Assembly (NCBI GenBank): GCA_026008535.1 | Contig: BRKX01000004.1 | Span: forward strand, 43,528,501-43,592,500 | Direction: 5' to 3' | DNA length: 64,000 bases | From: Perilla frutescens | Taxonomy: Eukaryota > Streptophyta > Magnoliopsida > Lamiales > Lamiaceae | In this document: positions 1-12,800 of the stretch, one piece after another | Layout: each line of letters opens with the position of its first letter | Position numbering within the stretch: position 1 is the first letter of the stretch | The notes under the pieces: generated by a model | What the model was told of the DNA's origin: nothing | Databases searched by the model: none | What the model saw: the letters and a program-made list of their open reading frames with translations, nothing else | Program-made: the position numbers and the translations under genes

Positions 1-633
1 CGCGAGCCTAAGCTTAGCCATTTTTCAATCAGTTCAATCCCAGTGAGGCACTCTCGACTCCTTGATTCTACGAGACAACAACAAAAATACAAACTTAAAC
101 ATGCTAAATAGGTAAAACTAAAATCAAAATAAGAAAACAATAAAATCATGGGTTGCCTCCCATGCAGCACTCATTTTAATGTCCCGAGCTGGACAAAGCC
201 TCAATAAATTATCATGGAGGATCATTGAGCACGATCGGCTCGAAGCCGTGCTCCCATAGTTGGCCTTCATTTCAAGCTTCGTTACTCTAGGAGTAAGCTT
301 CACTCGAACTTTTCTCTTCCTAGTTGGGCACTCCTCTCCTCCTTGGTCTATGAATGTTTTTTAGCACAAGGCTAGCTTCCTGTTTAGACATCTTTGAACT
401 TGCATACACAGACTTAAACAAGAAAAAGGATCACACGCAACTGGGGAAGAAGAGTTGAAGGCTTAAAGAAAAATAAAAGAAAATAGACACAACGAAGAAA
501 ACAAAAACAAGATAAAACAAAACACATAAAAACACAAGCACTTAAACAAACACAAAAATACGAAGATAACACAAAAACAATTACAACACAAAAAGACAAT
601 AAACCTAAAGCCTTCCCCAGCAACGGTGCCAAT
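1..633 (-). mobile_element. Athila-like LTR retrotransposon, 5' leader with tRNA-Asp-type primer binding site
   Basis: On the minus strand the bases directly after the LTR (positions 631 down to about 614) read TGGCACCGTTGCTGGGGA. This closely matches the tRNA-Asp-primed binding site known from plant Athila and related Ty3/gypsy elements. The rest is non-coding leader running off the left edge of the window. A short patch near 150-165 contains GGTTGCCTCCCA, which I have seen in plant gypsy non-coding regions. No gag or pol is inside the window, so clade assignment rests on the primer site alone. Confidence 0.6.
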
Positions 634-2517
634 TGTTTGAACGGTGTAGTTCTTTCCGGTCGGCTACACCCCCGCAGGAGAACGGGGTCAATTGTAGGGT
701 GATGAGCTAACTCGGGTCGTGTCTCTCGAGGAAAGCTTCATGTGGGCAATTATCTTTCTATGTCATAATTGTTAACAAGCACATTAAATGAAATACAAAC
801 TAAACATCCTAATCAGGAAGAAAGAAAGGGTTTTTATTAAACTACCTAATTAAAGTAACTAAAACTAACTAACAACACCACCAATCACAAAGATAGAGGA
901 TCGGATTATGAGAAGAGCATTAAAGTGCGGATTTTCTCATTGGTTTCTCATTAAGCTTGCCTCAAGTTGTTTATATTGATCTCAAACATACAATAGGCCT
1001 GTCAATTGGTTTAACTTCAATTACTGTCACCGTCTATCCATTAAACCTCTATCCGCTATATCATACGAGCAAGATCAATAAATTAGGCTTATGAACCCAA
1101 TTCACCTAACATTGAAGAAACCTAGGTCGGGATTTAGAATCTCCTCTCGGTCTCATCTAAAGTCTAGCAATGCTAAGTAGTGATCAAGTACTCAACATAA
1201 TAATCACAATTCCAACAACAACAACCAACCATCACAATCATAAATCAAAACCAAATCGATCATCCACCCTCTAATGGAGAAATTAGCCCAACACCATGCT
1301 CAAAACCACACAATAATCATAAAAGTCATTTATTCATAAACCAAAAGATAAATTCATACAACTTTTACAATATTGTTTGTTGTCTCGAGAGTTTTGGGAC
1401 AAATCCCCTTAAATGGGCTAAAGCTAAAGGAAAGAATTACCAAAGTGGAGGTCCTCGTTCAAGCTTAGCTTCCGCGGATAGCTTGGAGTTGGACTCCTCT
1501 TCTCGGGCCGTCATCAAAGTGGAACTTCTTCCGCAAGCCTAGCTTCCGCGGACGGCTTGAAATTGGACTCCTCTTCTCGGGCCTTCCCCTTAAGCTCTAA
1601 CCCCTTGCCTCTTCTCCTCCTCCTTTCACTTTCTTTGGATCGTCGGTGGTGGTGGTGAAAGTGAACAGAAGTGGTGGAAGAAGTGGTGAATGGAGAGAAG
1701 AAAAATGAAGTGAGATGCGGGTGTGTGTTGAGCAGTTTCCCTTTTTGAATAGGGAGATCGTTTATTTATTTGTGGAGGAGAGAGAAAGTGGGAGATTGTG
1801 TGTGAAAGATGAGAGAGAGTGGGATGGAGTGAGATGGAGTGTGTGATATATTTCCAAAAAGATATGGAAAGATATGGAAGAAAAGAGGGAAGATTTGGGG
1901 ACAAAAATCAAAAGGCTAGGAATTAGGAGAATTATTCCCTACTAATCTAGACTTCAAAAATCTTCTCATACTAATTAAATAAATCCAGCTGTGAAATGAG
2001 GGAAAATTAAAGTTTTGATCGAAGTTGGAGAGAGGGAGAAAATTAATCTGCGTCAAAAACTGATCCGGGAAGTGAAACTGGGTACCCACGCGCCCGCGGG
2101 GTGCTGCGCGGGCGGGGCCGAGGGAGAGTGCGCTGTGGTGGGGCCATGCGCGGGCGCGAGGGTTCTTTTCCGAGAGCCTCCATGCGCCGCGGCGGGGGTG
2201 TCCGGTTTCTTTTTCGGCAGCTTCCACGGTTTTGCTTCGTTCTCCCTCATTTCTTGGCCGATTGACCCGATTCAACTTGCTACGTGCTCCTTATTCGATT
2301 CTCTATTTTTTCATTATCTTGAATCCGTCAAATTTTGCATAAATTTATCCTCCATTTTCTCAAGATATTGTGCAAATCTACACAACTTACCTAAAGAGAA
2401 AAAATGAAGGAAATAACATAAAAATCACACAAAAACAAGGGAGAAACACCTACTAAAGATAATAAATTCCTATGATAAAATAGGACAAATATATACCAAA
2501 CACTGTATAATGCAACA
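634..2517 (-). repeat. LTR (5' LTR of the minus-strand Athila-like element)
   Basis: The segment starts TGTT and ends AACA, the expected short inverted LTR termini, and abuts the primer binding site. Its length of 1884 bp fits the long LTRs of Athila-type elements. It contains a GC-rich patch at 2085-2215 in an otherwise AT-rich sequence, and two near-identical stretches around 1455-1500 and 1530-1580 (both include gcttccgcgga). The partner LTR lies outside the window, so neither age nor target duplication can be read. Confidence 0.6.
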
Positions 2518-3459
2518 AAGAAAATGATTACACGACGGAACCAAATTCACACAGTTTATGCCCATAAGCCTCATGGTTCTTACGTGTTTTCTTATCTTTG
2601 TTCAATCTGGAATAATGAGTCTAGCCGCTCATGCTAGACTTAGAACAACAAAAATAAATAAAAGAAATAAAAGAAAACATAAATTAAATGAAAACTTACT
2701 TATATTAAGTGTCTGCGGGCATAAGGCCCGAGACAGAATGCAGAAAAGTAAAATAAAATGATAAAATGTGTTACTTGTTCGAGTGTTAAATTGTGAGTTC
2801 GGCCCGTGTTCGGCCTCTGCAATGAAAACATATATATAGGAGTACAAAACACAAGGTAAACTCCCCGACAGACCGGGGGATCTTCAGCCCAATTCGCAGC
2901 CACCATGCCCAAGACTTTCCATATCTGGCAGATTATTCCCTTATTTAGAAGATCCTGTGTTGCAGATTCTGTACTCGCCGTGCCCTAGTAGCGCCGACAT
3001 GCAACTTTCCTTATAGAGTCGATCCTCCTTCTGGAAGATTTGACTTTCCTTCCACGGCTTTTCTTTCCTTTGGCGGCTAGGGTGCATTGCTCCTGCTGTA
3101 GCTGGTATTAGTTTCCCTTATGCCCAGTCTCCTTTCCTCCTTCTCTTAATCACTCTGGGGTTGTTGTGGGCACGATCACAAACTTCTCATTTAGCTTCTG
3201 CTGGAATGGTGGGCCATTTCCGCCAGGCTCGAGAGAGAGCTTTCCGCTGAGAAGTTGTTGCCCATCTTGGTATCATTGGCATCAGAATGCCCTCCAGAAG
3301 TGATTCTCCTACCTCCTGCTGCCCCTTGTGCCCATTCTGACTCTTTCCGACTCAAAAAAATACAAAAAACAAAGGACAAAAGAACGAGAAAAAGACACAA
3401 AAATACAAGAGAATTTGGACTTGTCAACAACCTATACATTATAGTATAATCAAAAGCGA
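2518..3459. other. Unclassified retroelement-like sequence
   Basis: This stretch is less AT-rich than the surroundings and has no long open frame. Around 3268-3290 it reads TTGGTATCATTGGCATCAGA, which partly resembles a tRNA-Met primer binding site, and a short ATG-initiated frame follows. It could be the LTR/leader junction of a decayed plus-strand LTR element. I cannot find LTR termini or a second copy. Confidence 0.25.
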
Positions 3460-4100
3460 GGCCTGAAGGTGTTATTGTTGCAAGTGTTTATGATTGTTTG
3501 ATGGAATAGCACACAGCTAGGGCCTCTAGGGGTATTGTTGGTGGTGGTAATGGTTCAATTGCTCATTGCGGGAGCTGGCACAATCCGCCGTGTAATTTTT
3601 ATAAAGTTAATGTTGATGTTGGTTTCTTTACAGATACCAATGAGACTAATTGTGGGGCAGTAATTCGTGATGATGAGGGTGGTTTTGTTGTGGCTAGGAC
3701 TAACCGTTTTATGGGATGTCTGTGGGTTGATGAGGATGAAGCACGGGGTTTGCACGAGGCTCTTTCGTAGATTAAGTCTCTCGGTATCCAACGTGTTATT
3801 TTTGAAATTGATTCCAAGATGGTGTTTGAGGCTGTAAAATCATCCACAACGACCATCTCTGAATTTGGTTTGATTATTTCTAATTATCGGAAATTTTTTA
3901 CGGATTCAAATAACTTTTCTCTTAATTTGATTCGTCGAAATGCTAATTATGTGGCACATGATTTAGCTAGGGCTACTCGTGATTTTTCAAGCCCTTATTA
4001 TTGGATTGAGCCTCCATCTTTTATGGTAGGCCTTCTCTATAGTTCGTGTTCTTATACTTCTTAATAAAATATTAGTATTTGGTTGTCAAAAAAAAAAAAA
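3460..4100 (+). mobile_element. 5'-truncated LINE (L1-type) 3' end with RNase H domain, inactivated
   Basis: The plus strand encodes the C-terminal RNase H domain typical of plant L1-type LINEs. Visible blocks are VNVDVGFF (first catalytic Asp), CGAVIRDDEGG, DEDEARGLHEAL (Glu), VIFEIDSKMV (second Asp) and NYVAHDLAR (last Asp). The frame closes at about 4062. It is followed by AATAAAATAT and an A-tract near 4087-4100, the expected LINE tail. A TAG at 3768-3770 breaks the domain where these proteins usually have Trp (ALSWIKSLG), so the copy is dead. Endonuclease and reverse transcriptase are missing because of 5' truncation. I could not find a clear target-site duplication; the left edge is approximate. 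Confidence 0.8.
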
Positions 4101-4599
4101 CATTTTCTTTTTGGTATTATGACTCTTTTGGGATTTTCATATATTTTATCATCATCATTATAACTCTGCCAATAGCCATGGCTTTTAATAAAATTAATTA
4201 GATTTACATTCAACTAGGTTTTGGAAGCGTTTAAATGGTACTATAAGAATATATAAAAGAGTTATTATGAGAGAACATCATCAATCATCATCATCATCAT
4301 CAATTGTAGGCCATTTAAAATTAATTATAATGATTTCTTTTAAATTATAATTAAGTGAACCTAATTTAAAAATTAATTGACACTATAATTAAGAGAGACT
4401 AATTTAAATTATAATTAAATGAAATAATTTTAAATATTAATCATAGCCTATGATTAATTTTCTAAATTAATCCTAGGCCAAAGATTAATTTTCTAATTTA
4501 ATCATAGGCCATTTAAATATTAGCAGTTATACAATTGATTTGGTAAATTAAAATCATAAGCCTAGGATTGATTTGCTAAGTTTAATCGTATATGCCATT
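4101..4599. other. AT-rich intergenic sequence
   Basis: No gene seen. It contains a short CAT microsatellite near 4273-4302 and repeated blocks of the type ctaattta(a/t)att and ataggcc(a/t) around 4430-4570, which look like a degraded low-complexity repeat. Confidence 0.4.
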
Positions 4600-4614
4600 A
4601 AAAAACTAGTAGTT

Positions 4615-4827
4615 GTCCCTTTGAGGATGGCCTAGTGATGGAGTGGTGTTATCTTGAGGCCAAAGGTCTCAAGTTCGATTCATACTACCAACACCACTAA
4701 GTGTGACCTTGTCATGACCTGCCAAGTGTGGTTTACCTCTCATGTGTGGTTTGTAAGCTATTACACAGGGGCGGGGTTTACCCAGTGCACACTTCGGTAG
4801 CGGCTGCGGATTACCCTCGACCAAAAA
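4615..4827 (+). mobile_element. tRNA-derived SINE, copy 1 (full length)
   Basis: The 5' part carries pol III promoter-like boxes (A-box region gatggcctagtgatgg, B-box-like agttcgattca). The body contains gccaagtgtggtttacctct and ggggtttacccagtgc, and the 3' end is cctcgacc plus an A-tail. It is flanked by a direct repeat aaaaaactagtagtt at 4600-4614 and 4828-4842. The other copies in this window lie near 19520 and 22739. Confidence 0.85.
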
Positions 4828-4842
4828 AAAAAACTAGTAGTT

Positions 4843-5544
4843 ATGTGAATACTTTGCTAATTTAAAGTCATAAGCATATGCTTGATTAAATTAGATTTTA
4901 TTAAAAGTAATAGCCTATTATTGATTAGTAGTCTAAGATTTAAATTAGTAGCTACGATTGATTAAATTAGAAATTATTAAAATTAGTAGCTTAATTACGA
5001 TTGATTAGTTGCCATTACTTACTATTATAATTTTTAGCTACTTATATATTTCAATAAGTTGCCATTACTTACAATTGATTAGTTGACATTATTTACAATT
5101 ATAATCGTAAGCTACTCTTAAATTTTAACAAGTAATAATCATCATTACTTACTATTATAATTTTACTTCATTACTGCATTGTTCATTACTTAGGATTAAA
5201 ATTTTAAATAATCACCATTTTAGCTTTATGTTAGAAAAATAATCACAAACTACGGTTAATTTATAAATTTAAACTGCATTACTTACGTTTAATTTAGTTT
5301 AAAATACATGACCTACAATTATTTCTTTTATATATATGTGTGTATTTATTGTGTAGTTAGTAATAAATATCAAAGTACACTTATATAATAATTGGGTGTG
5401 GGGACTAAGTGTGCCGTAGGAGTGTTTAAGATATTTACACTCCAAGTTACCTACAAAACTCCTTATTCTTAAAAGTAGCTCTTTTTCTCAATCACTATTT
5501 ACTTTTGTCTACTTTTATCTATTTGGAACTAGTTGAAACTACCC
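4843..5544. other. AT-rich intergenic sequence
   Basis: No gene seen. Repeated short blocks such as gattgattag and ccattacttac recur between 4910 and 5180. This looks like low-complexity drift rather than a defined repeat unit. Confidence 0.35.
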
Positions 5545-6820
5545 ACTTCAACTTTTAAAAGACTTATTTTACCTACAAAGTTTTAAATATATTTTTTTAC
5601 TCTCAATTATCAAAATACTCTTATATTCATATTAAAAAAAACAACCTACTTTATTTCCCCCATCAATCGCCACACCACATTTGCAAAAATTCAAATTTTG
5701 AAAAACTTTCTCTCTCCTTCACAAACTCATTGGCCATCACCGATTAATTGCAAAATATGAAGATTTTGATAATTTATCAAGAAATCTCTCCCATGACGTT
5801 GATCTACACAAATTGAAGAGAAGAAATCCAAATTTATCTACCAACCCAAGCATCGTTGACCCCCGCAAATTTAAGAAAAGAAATAAAAAATTATGCCCCA
5901 ACTTCTCAAATTAAAGAGAAGAAATCCAAAGTTCTCCCAATTTGCTTTTGGATCTGATTATTAACATTGTCAGATTGTTGGGTGTTGTTTGGTTTGAAGT
6001 TTGATTTGAGAGAAAAACTAAGTATGGAAGAAGATTCTTGGCATAAATAGACATCTTTGGCATTAGAGGTACTTAAAAATCATCCATAATATAGTTTATT
6101 TATGTAAATCTGAAAAAAAAAATTAAGTATTTCTACAACATTCAAAAAATCTGGAAAAATGAAGTTCTTAACTTCGCGCACTGGACTTGTGCACTGAGCT
6201 TAGAGCGCAATTATCAGTGCACGTTGTATTGCATGGTCATTTTGCGTTGATGTTTGATGTTACATGCGGAACACAAGGCTCGCGAATGTTTTATACGCGC
6301 ATCCAATGCCAAATTGTCGTGTCGATGTTGCGCGTGCGCGTGCATGCCTTGTGCTTGCATCCGATGTCAAGTTGTCGTGCTGATGTTTGCGCCGATGTTC
6401 TACCGATATCTTTTGCCGATGTACTTGCGTGCGCGCCAGTTCTTGAGCGCAGTTAAGAACAAAATCACATTTTTTTGTAAAGTATATTCAAATGTGAATG
6501 AGTTGAAAACATTATATATTGTTTGAAAATTCAAGTTCCAAATCTTAAAGTTACATTTAACAATCTTGAGAATCTTTCAATGTAGGGTTCATTTCATATT
6601 TTTCCTCTTTCAATGTTACTGTAATTTTTGCGTGAGAGAAGGATAAATTGATTGTTGTTTTCGAATCTGAAATTGAGATGTAAGAGATATTTTGCATGCT
6701 ATATCTATATTTAAAAAAAAGGATGAAATGATATTTAAGTATTTTGGTCCATAGTGGATAAAAAAAATATATTTAAAAATTGGTGGGTAAAATAAGTTTT
6801 CTTAAAATTTTAAGTGTGTA
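5545..6820. mobile_element. Non-autonomous TIR DNA element with a GC-rich core
   Basis: The left segment (about 5545-5620) and the reverse complement of the right segment (about 6735-6815) align along roughly 70-80 bases. Shared blocks include acttattttacc and ttttaaatatattttttt. Inside is a pyrimidine-rich leader (5690-5960) and then a GC-rich motif-repeat island (6164-6460). There is no transposase frame. The exact ends and the target-site duplication are not resolved, so the superfamily is unassigned (MULE-like is a guess). Confidence 0.55.
6164..6460. repeat. GC-rich motif-repeat island bounded by a 10-bp inverted repeat
   Basis: The block begins gttcttaact (6164-6173) and ends with its exact reverse complement agttaagaac (6451-6460). 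Between them the DNA switches from strongly AT-rich to CpG-rich, with recurring variants of gtcgtg.(t/c)gatgttgcgc and ccgatgt. Short open frames here are in several phases and look incidental. Confidence 0.7.
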
Positions 6821-6983
6821 AAAAAAAGTTGCCATATTTTAGAGGAAAATTTCTAAATAGCCATTATCACTTAGTAAATAATGTAAATAGCCACTTTTTA
6901 AAAAAGTAATATTTCTAGCCATTATCATAAAAAAGTACTACAATACCCCTAGTTCCATATTTAATATTAAGAACATATATATA

Positions 6984-9036
6984 GGTTTTGGTTCAAATGT
7001 GAACCATATCTCCCTGTAGAAACTAGGATCCAATCCAAATCATCCATTTATTAATTTTAGAGGGTCAAGATTTATTTCTAAAAATGAGGTTAAAATGCAA
7101 TTATTTTATAATTCTATTAAATTGAGGATATAGTAGTAATTCCATTAGATATAGAATATCAAATCCCATATTTTATGGCATTTTCTATTTTTATGCAATG
7201 TGCCTTACTCTACCCTTATTATTCTCGCATTGTGTTTGGCAAATATTTTAATACGTGAGTTTTTTTTGTTTTTTTTTTTTTTTTTTTTTTTTTTTTTGTA
7301 TCAACCATTAGTCATTTTCGTAATAATCTCATTTCGTCATTTTCTCAATTTGTATCCACCATATTTTACTATTGTGTATTGAAATTATACTATGCCAATA
7401 CACTGCTAATATATATTGTAACATTTGCTACTATGTACATTAAAGGTTGCTAATTTGATGAGTTCCAAAATATAGTTTTATTCTAAAATAGAACAAATCA
7501 TATATTAAGAAATTGAATTAACATAATATATACAACAATACACGATGCTAATATACATTCAAATTATAATTTTTTTGTAATAATAAGAACTTTATCTACG
7601 GGATATTGTTATTTTAGCGATAAAATTATTTTCAAATTAGAAATTTCATTTTCATTTTTTTATTATATCTTTGTTAACATATTAGAAATTCGGTTATAAC
7701 ATATGAGCACATTGTTTGGGTCATATTAGCAAATAGTTAGTCTCATAACACATTCATATGTTAGTTAGATAATATATTGATAAATTGTCTATTAGATACT
7801 TTTAAATAAATGATTAGGTATTAGCAATATTTTATTAATATATTAGAATTTATTTCTAATTAAAAGCACAATCACATAGATTGAAAGGAAAACGGTGTTC
7901 TTATGTCCATGACTCACAATATGTAAAAAATAATTGCTATTTTTTTTAATCAAATATAGTTGCTAACACAATTTAAACTAATGCTAATGTGTTTATATAT
8001 TTGTTTACGATTTTTAAATCAAAATTAAGTTTTGCGATGTATTATCACATATTTTATTAGAAAATTGATGGTTGCATGTTAGCAACATGTTATTAACAAA
8101 GTTGCTATTCATAACTAAAATATTATCAGATCTCTTATTTCATTATTTCATGGTCTTTCTTATTTTACACAATCTATTTTCTTGTTGACATTCTTCTCCA
8201 CCAACTCATAGATACATAAATATTTTTGGTTTATTTCCATTAGATTTACATCATCAAAGTTTTTTTTTTATATAATTTTCAAATGAGACCTAGATTTTGT
8301 ATTGTATTATCACTTATTAGCAAATCGTTAATTACATACTAGCACCATGTTTTTATTTCATGCTAGCATAATTTTATATCCATATTAGCAATATTAATTT
8401 ATGCTAATATCTTATATTTGAATTGCTAATTTTAATTAATAATTGTTTGCTGACTCGATTATGAAATTAGCATATACTACATACCAATTTCTAATTACAT
8501 AATACATTAATATATAGTGTTATAACATCAAATTAACAAAATATAATTAGCTTATATATTAACAAAATTTTTCATCAAAAAATGTATACTAAAAAATAAG
8601 TCGTGATTTTGATAAGAATATACATTGCTATTATGAATAATACAACTTGCTAATAAGTAGGTTAAAATTTGTTAATTTAATTCCGACAATAGGTTTTTAT
8701 TATTAAAAAAAATATAGTCGTTAATTAAGAAATTATATAGCAGCACATGATAATAGTTTCACTAATGACAAGATGCTAGTTTTTTTAGGTTTGTGTATTT
8801 TTTATACGATGGTTGTATAAATATATTAGGATTCATGCCATAAATGTGGGATTATGGAGATCTTTCTTATACGATTTTACCCTTATGAAATGTACAAGAA
8901 TTTGAAAAAATTTAAATTGTGCAACTAGACCCCTAAATCAAGGATTAAATCTTGACCATTCATATTAATGAGATGAGTGGTTATTAATGGATCCTAGTTT
9001 CTACATGGGAAGAGTGTTAACATTTGAACCATCCCC
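6984..9036. mobile_element. Nested 2.05-kb TIR element inserted in a TA-rich site
   Basis: Left end and inverted right end both contain GGTTCAAATGT and GTAGAAACTAGGATCCA and remain similar for about 100 bases, to gtcaagattta on both sides. Both ends abut (TA)n. The interior is AT-rich with many copies of gctaa(t/c) and atgctaa motifs and no credible coding frame; a T-tract lies near 7260-7298. It belongs with the elements at 19850-22092, which share the insertion preference and TGCTAA-rich interior. Confidence 0.75.
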
Positions 9037-9289
9037 TATATATATATATATACACACACTATTAGAAAAAAGATCTGATTTTCTCTCTCCCCTCTGCAAA
9101 CGCCTTTCTCAGGCCTCTCTTATTTTTCAATCTTTGTTTTTTACCCATTGAAACAAAACACCATTGGTGGAGATCATCAAGCTATGATTTTTGAAGATTA
9201 TCATGATTATTTCTTTCTCTAATCCCCGTTTCAGCAATAAATTATCTGATGCAATATTATAAATAAGAGATTCATTGCGAATTTGAGAT

Positions 9290-9865
9290 TGTTATATGTG
9301 TAGATGAAGAAGGAAAATTGAATTACTTGCTAAGCGAATTGGAAGAAGAAATTGCAGAGAATGGTGGTGTTATGGCAGAAGACGGAGATGAGGATGCCAA
9401 GATTCAATTTTTACGACTCAAGGATTTGGGAATCAAGAAGTGATGTCAATTGGAGCTGTGGAGCGGGTTGAAATCTTTGATGGCTTACGGGTTGAATTTT
9501 AGTATTATTAAGTCAGGTTGTTCTTTAGAATATTTGGGGTAAATCTTGTAATGGGCTTTGGCCCAAGTTTTCTATCTTATTTTATTTGTTTTTCCTAAGG
9601 GACCACTAGGGATCCCAAACCTATGGTTTAAATAGCTGGAAATTAATGAGAATAGTAGCAGAAAGTTAACCAACATTTCCTCCTCCTATTTCTCTATCTC
9701 TTCCTTCCTCGTCCATCTTCAATTCCCCCTTTTATTCTTAATATCATGCAGCAAGATTACAACTTTGAGTAGATCCAGTTATCTTCATTCCAAAAATACA
9801 AAAAAATTACAAAAATCGGTAAAACAAAAACCAAGAAACAAAAAGAAATTTCTGAAACCATAACA
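9290..9865 (+). repeat. 5' LTR (576 bp)
   Basis: Begins TGTTATATGTG and ends CCATAACA, with TGTTA/TAACA inverted termini. The first 150 bases repeat the coding sequence of the polyprotein C-terminus found in the 3' LTR. The end is rich in adenine (near 9795-9860). Confidence 0.95.
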
Positions 9866-9867
9866 TT

Positions 9868-9880
9868 TGGTATTCAGAGC
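9868..9880 (+). other. Primer binding site, tRNA-Met type
   Basis: TGGTATTCAGAGC starts two bases after the 5' LTR. It matches the usual initiator tRNA-Met site (TGGTATCAGAGC) with one extra T. Confidence 0.8.
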
Positions 9881-9895
9881 AGTCGATCCTCGGAT

Positions 9896-12800
9896 ATGGC
9901 TGAAAATACTCGACTCAAGGAACTGCAAGAGGGCCAGAAACGGTTAGATCAAGCATGGCAAGCAGAGTGTATGAAAAGAGATGCAGCTGAGGTCAGAATC
10001 AAGGAACAAATGACTTCAATGGCAGAGGCACAAGATAACATGGTTAGTAAATTAGAACATTTGTCTAATCAGCTAGCATCCATACAAATTCAACTATTGA
10101 AAGAGGCAAAAGGTAAGGGTCAATCAGAGAATGATTCTATTCTGGGAAGCCCACCCCAAAGTTATAAAGAAGGGGGCTCTCAATCCAAGACCCCTACTAT
10201 GGTTAAGGAAGGCCAAATGGTGGAGAAACAAGAAGGCCCTCAATCTGGAATGTCTTCTACTACCAGGGAGAAACAGTGGACAGAAAATCACGGAGGACAG
10301 GTTATCACACCTCTACCTAAAATTGAATTTCCCAAGTTTGATGGTTATCAGCCTAGGGTGTGGATTCTTAAATGCAATAGCTACTTCAAAATGGTCCATA
10401 GTATACCAGACGAACAGAAGATTGCTCTAGCCACTATGAATTTTGAAGGAAATGCAGCATTGTGGTATCAGTCCTACAGCTCTAAGCATGTTAACCTTAC
10501 TTGGCCCCAATTTGTGAGGATAGTATCTGCAAGGTTTGAGGACTTGAGGGAAGCTAACATTGTAGTCGAGTTCAATAAACTTAGGCATACTGGTAGCTAC
10601 GCTGATTATGTAGAGAAGTTTGAGGAATTGAAGGAGTGCATGGCATTATTTGATAATAGGACTTATTCAGAGTCCTATTTTGTTGCAAGTTTCTTAAGTG
10701 GTTTAAGTGAAGAACTTAGAGCTGCTGTGCGAATGTTTAATCCTAACACACTAGAACAGGCCATAGAACTTGGGCAAAACCAGCTCATTACTTTGGAAGC
10801 TCTTACAAAGAAGATTAAGGGTGGAAGCAGACCTTACAATAATCCCTCAGTTAGATTTCCTTCTCAGGGGCCTGCACCAGCTACACCATCAACTCCCAGA
10901 GTGAACCAATCATCTAAGCCTCCTATTAAATACCTAACATCAGAGCAGATGAGTGAGAGGATAGCCCAAGGGCTGTGTTATAATTATGATGAAAAATACA
11001 CAATGGGGCATAGATGTAAGCATCGAATCAATTACATGATCATGACAGAGGAGGAAGAAGAGTTCACTCTTCTACAATCTACCCAGAAATGTGTAACAGA
11101 TTTTAACTCTGATGGAGATATAGAAGAAGCTCAAGTTTCTCTCCATGCCTTAAAAGGAGATGATGGGGTTACTACCTTAAAGTTTATGGGTACTAGCAAG
11201 GGGCATACATTGCAGATTCTCATTGACACGGGGAGTACGCTAAGCTTTATCAAGGATTCCACTGCAAGAACGTTGGGCTGTGACATGGCAGATGCCCCGC
11301 CCTTATTAATTAAAGTTGCAAATGGCCAAAGGTTGATAAGTTCTTCTCTGGCTGGAGGATTTGGTTGGGATATGCAAGGCCACCACCTAACACACTCCCT
11401 AAGGTTGCTGCAACATGAGGTATGTGATATAATATTAGGTGGGGATTGGCTTAAAGCATGTACTCCTATAGAGCTAGATTATGACAAGATGTCAGTCACT
11501 ATCAAATGGCAAGGGAAGAGGATCAAGCTTTGGGCCAACAAACCACAAACAGAGTGCCAACAAATCTCTCACCACACTCTGTACAAATTGTTGCACTCTA
11601 AAAAGAGAGCAAAGATTGAAGAAATGTATCTCCTGACTGTGCAAAAGCCAGACCAAGAGGAAAACCAAGGACTCAAGAACTTGATTAATGAATTTCAGGA
11701 TGTTTTCAGTGAGCCCAACGGACTTCCTCCACATAGAGGTGTGGCACACCAGATCAATTTAAAACCGGGAAGTGAACCACGACACCAGTATCCATACAGG
11801 TCATCTCATAACCATAAAGACGAGATAGAGAAGATAGTAAAAGAACTGTTGGAATCGGGTGTGATCCAGCACAGCAAGAGCCCATTTGCTTCCCCAGTTA
11901 TCCTTGTCAAGAAGAAAGATGGCTCTTGGAGACTTTGTGTGGATTACAGGTATTTGAATCAGCTAACTATCAAACATGATTACCCAATCCCTGTGATCGA
12001 TGAGCTATTGGATGAGTTAAATGGTTCCAGGTTTTTCTCAAAAATTGACCTACGGTCAGGGTATTTCCAAATACTCATGCAACCTGAACACAGGTATCTA
12101 ACAGCATTTAGGACCCATAATGGGCACTACGAATTCTTGGTTATGCCTTTTGGGTTGTGTAACGCCCCAGCTACCTTTCAGTCACTTATGAATCAAGTGT
12201 TCAAAGACTGTTTAAGGAAGTATGCATTGGTGTTCTTTGACGATATACTTGTGTACAATGAGACTTGGGAAGCACACATGCTACACTTGAGGAGGGTTCT
12301 ACAGCTACTAAGGGAACACTCTTTGCATGCCAAGGAATCTAAATGTGTGTTTGGTCAAACAAGCATAGAATATCTGGGACACATTATTAGCCAAGAGGGG
12401 GTCTCTACCGACCCTCAGAAGATTGATAGTATGCAGCAGTGGCCAACTCCTACCAATGTTAAACAACTCAGAGGATTCCTAGGTTTGACTGGGTATTACA
12501 GGAGGTTTATCAGGGGGTATGGACAAATCAGTAGGCCACTTACTGACTTACTCAAGAAGAACAATTTTAGGTGGAACTCAGAGGCTGACAAGGCTTTTAA
12601 CACACTCAAAGTTGCTATGACTACTGCACCTGTTCTGGCTCTTCCAGATTTTTCTAAACCATTCGTACTTGAAACAGATGCTAGTGGCTTTGGCATTGGA
12701 GCGGTACTTATGCAAGAAGGAAGACCTATATCCTTTCTGAGTAAAGTCTTATGCCCTAGGAACCAATCCCTCTCAGTTTATGAAAGGGAATTTCTTGCTG

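Noticed and set aside
2015..2407. 130-aa plus-strand frame in the GC-rich patch
   Set aside because: It lies inside the Athila-like LTR, overlaps frames on the other strand, and has no recognisable domain; the GC bias alone explains it.
6187..6526. Cys-rich frames of about 90 aa in the GC island
   Set aside because: They are products of the repeated gatgttgcgc-type motif in several phases, with no start context or domain.
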